This document shows positions 63,877 to 64,000 of a stretch of 64,000 nucleotides of DNA, piece after piece (position 1 is the first letter of the stretch; every line of letters begins with the position of its first letter). Below the pieces are notes generated by a model, which was given only the letters and a program-made list of their open reading frames with translations, had not been told where the DNA came from and made no database searches. Made by a program: the position numbers and the translations under genes. Source of the DNA: Sulfopaludibacter sp963835555 (lineage in GTDB: Bacteria > Acidobacteriota > Terriglobia > Bryobacterales > Bryobacteraceae); the NCBI GenBank assembly GCA_963835555.1, contig CAWIGC010000035.1, forward strand, positions 248,001 to 312,000, written 5' to 3'.

Positions 63877-64000
63877 ATGATCGAAGCTCCCGGACGAATC
63901 AAAAATCTGGCCCCGCCCCCCACTTTTGCCACCGTGGAGGAGGAGCGCCGCCATCGCAAAGTCCGCCTCGCCGCAGCCTTCCGCCTCTTCGGGCGCTTTG
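63877..64000 (+). CDS. Class II aldolase/adducin family protein, N-terminal part
   Basis: 41 residues before the window ends. EEERRHRKVRLAAAFRLFGR is the usual start of class II aldolase/adducin-type proteins, before the Zn-binding domain. It is divergent from the BlaI-type repressor and separated by the dyad. The rest lies outside the window. Confidence 0.6.
   Translation, partial: MIEAPGRIKNLAPPPTFATVEEERRHRKVRLAAAFRLFGRF

Noticed and set aside
1..64000. CRISPR array
   Set aside because: No regularly spaced direct repeats seen; the only strong repeats are IS ends, one tandem gene duplication and short hairpins.

Overview
The window looks like a chromosome segment of an Acidobacteriota member of the Solibacter/Bryobacterales type. 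This is inferred from gene content, not from a marker gene: an ADOP-type MacB/FtsX permease, a VWFA-related secreted protein, DUF3472 and DUF2934 proteins, PSD1/DUF1501 remnants, Tat-exported glycoside hydrolases and two isoquinoline-oxidoreductase-like enzymes. The DNA is GC-rich. I recognise no rRNA, tRNA or CRISPR array.

Layout. 0-3.4 kb is a mobile-element junction: an ISL3-type transposase running off the left edge, a small unknown gene, and an IS1380-type element that has cut off the protease half of a DegP/HtrA gene. 3.4-11.6 kb (minus strand) holds an M48 metalloprotease, a PH-like membrane protein and a tripartite RND efflux operon (TolC, RND pump, membrane-fusion protein) headed by an RraA-like gene. 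11.8-15.2 kb has a NarL-type two-component system followed by tiny genes and a DUF2934-Hsp20 fusion. 15.5-19.5 kb has a VWFA protein, a papain-like protein, an HDOD protein and three tiny genes. 19.7-29.3 kb has an M14 peptidase, an ADOP permease, a decayed DJ-1/PfpI gene, an alpha/beta hydrolase, a PEP-CTERM protein, a radical SAM enzyme and a small membrane protein. 29.4-31.1 kb is an IS4-type element with a KTSC passenger gene, sitting inside the second copy of that membrane-protein gene. 31.3-41.3 kb has an S10 peptidase, isoquinoline-oxidoreductase pair 1, a large FG-GAP protein, a class V aminotransferase and a Gfo/Idh/MocA oxidoreductase.

The most interesting region is 42.3-51.6 kb, a tightly packed minus-strand operon. 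It runs from a UroD-type methyltransferase through a corrinoid protein, a Virul_Fac protein, an ASKHA reductive activase, a MetH-activation-like protein, a homocysteine methyltransferase, an unknown 109-residue protein and an SDR dehydrogenase to a GH67 alpha-glucuronidase. I propose that it releases 4-O-methylglucuronate from xylan and strips the methyl group onto homocysteine or folate through a corrinoid. Beyond it are decayed PSD1 and DUF1501 genes. 51.7-64 kb holds a C45 hydrolase, selD (with an in-frame UGA read as selenocysteine) coupled to pyrF and an MFS exporter, a GH2 enzyme, a lone GH97 N-terminal domain, oxidoreductase pair 2, secreted proteins, a BlaI-type repressor and the start of a class II aldolase.

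About a dozen genes are broken by 1-2 base indels, many of them at GCGC/CGCG sites or in G/C runs. Sequencing or consensus error is a serious alternative to real decay. Single-break genes are listed as CDS and multiply broken ones as pseudogenes. A few genes carry larger internal deletions that look more like real decay.
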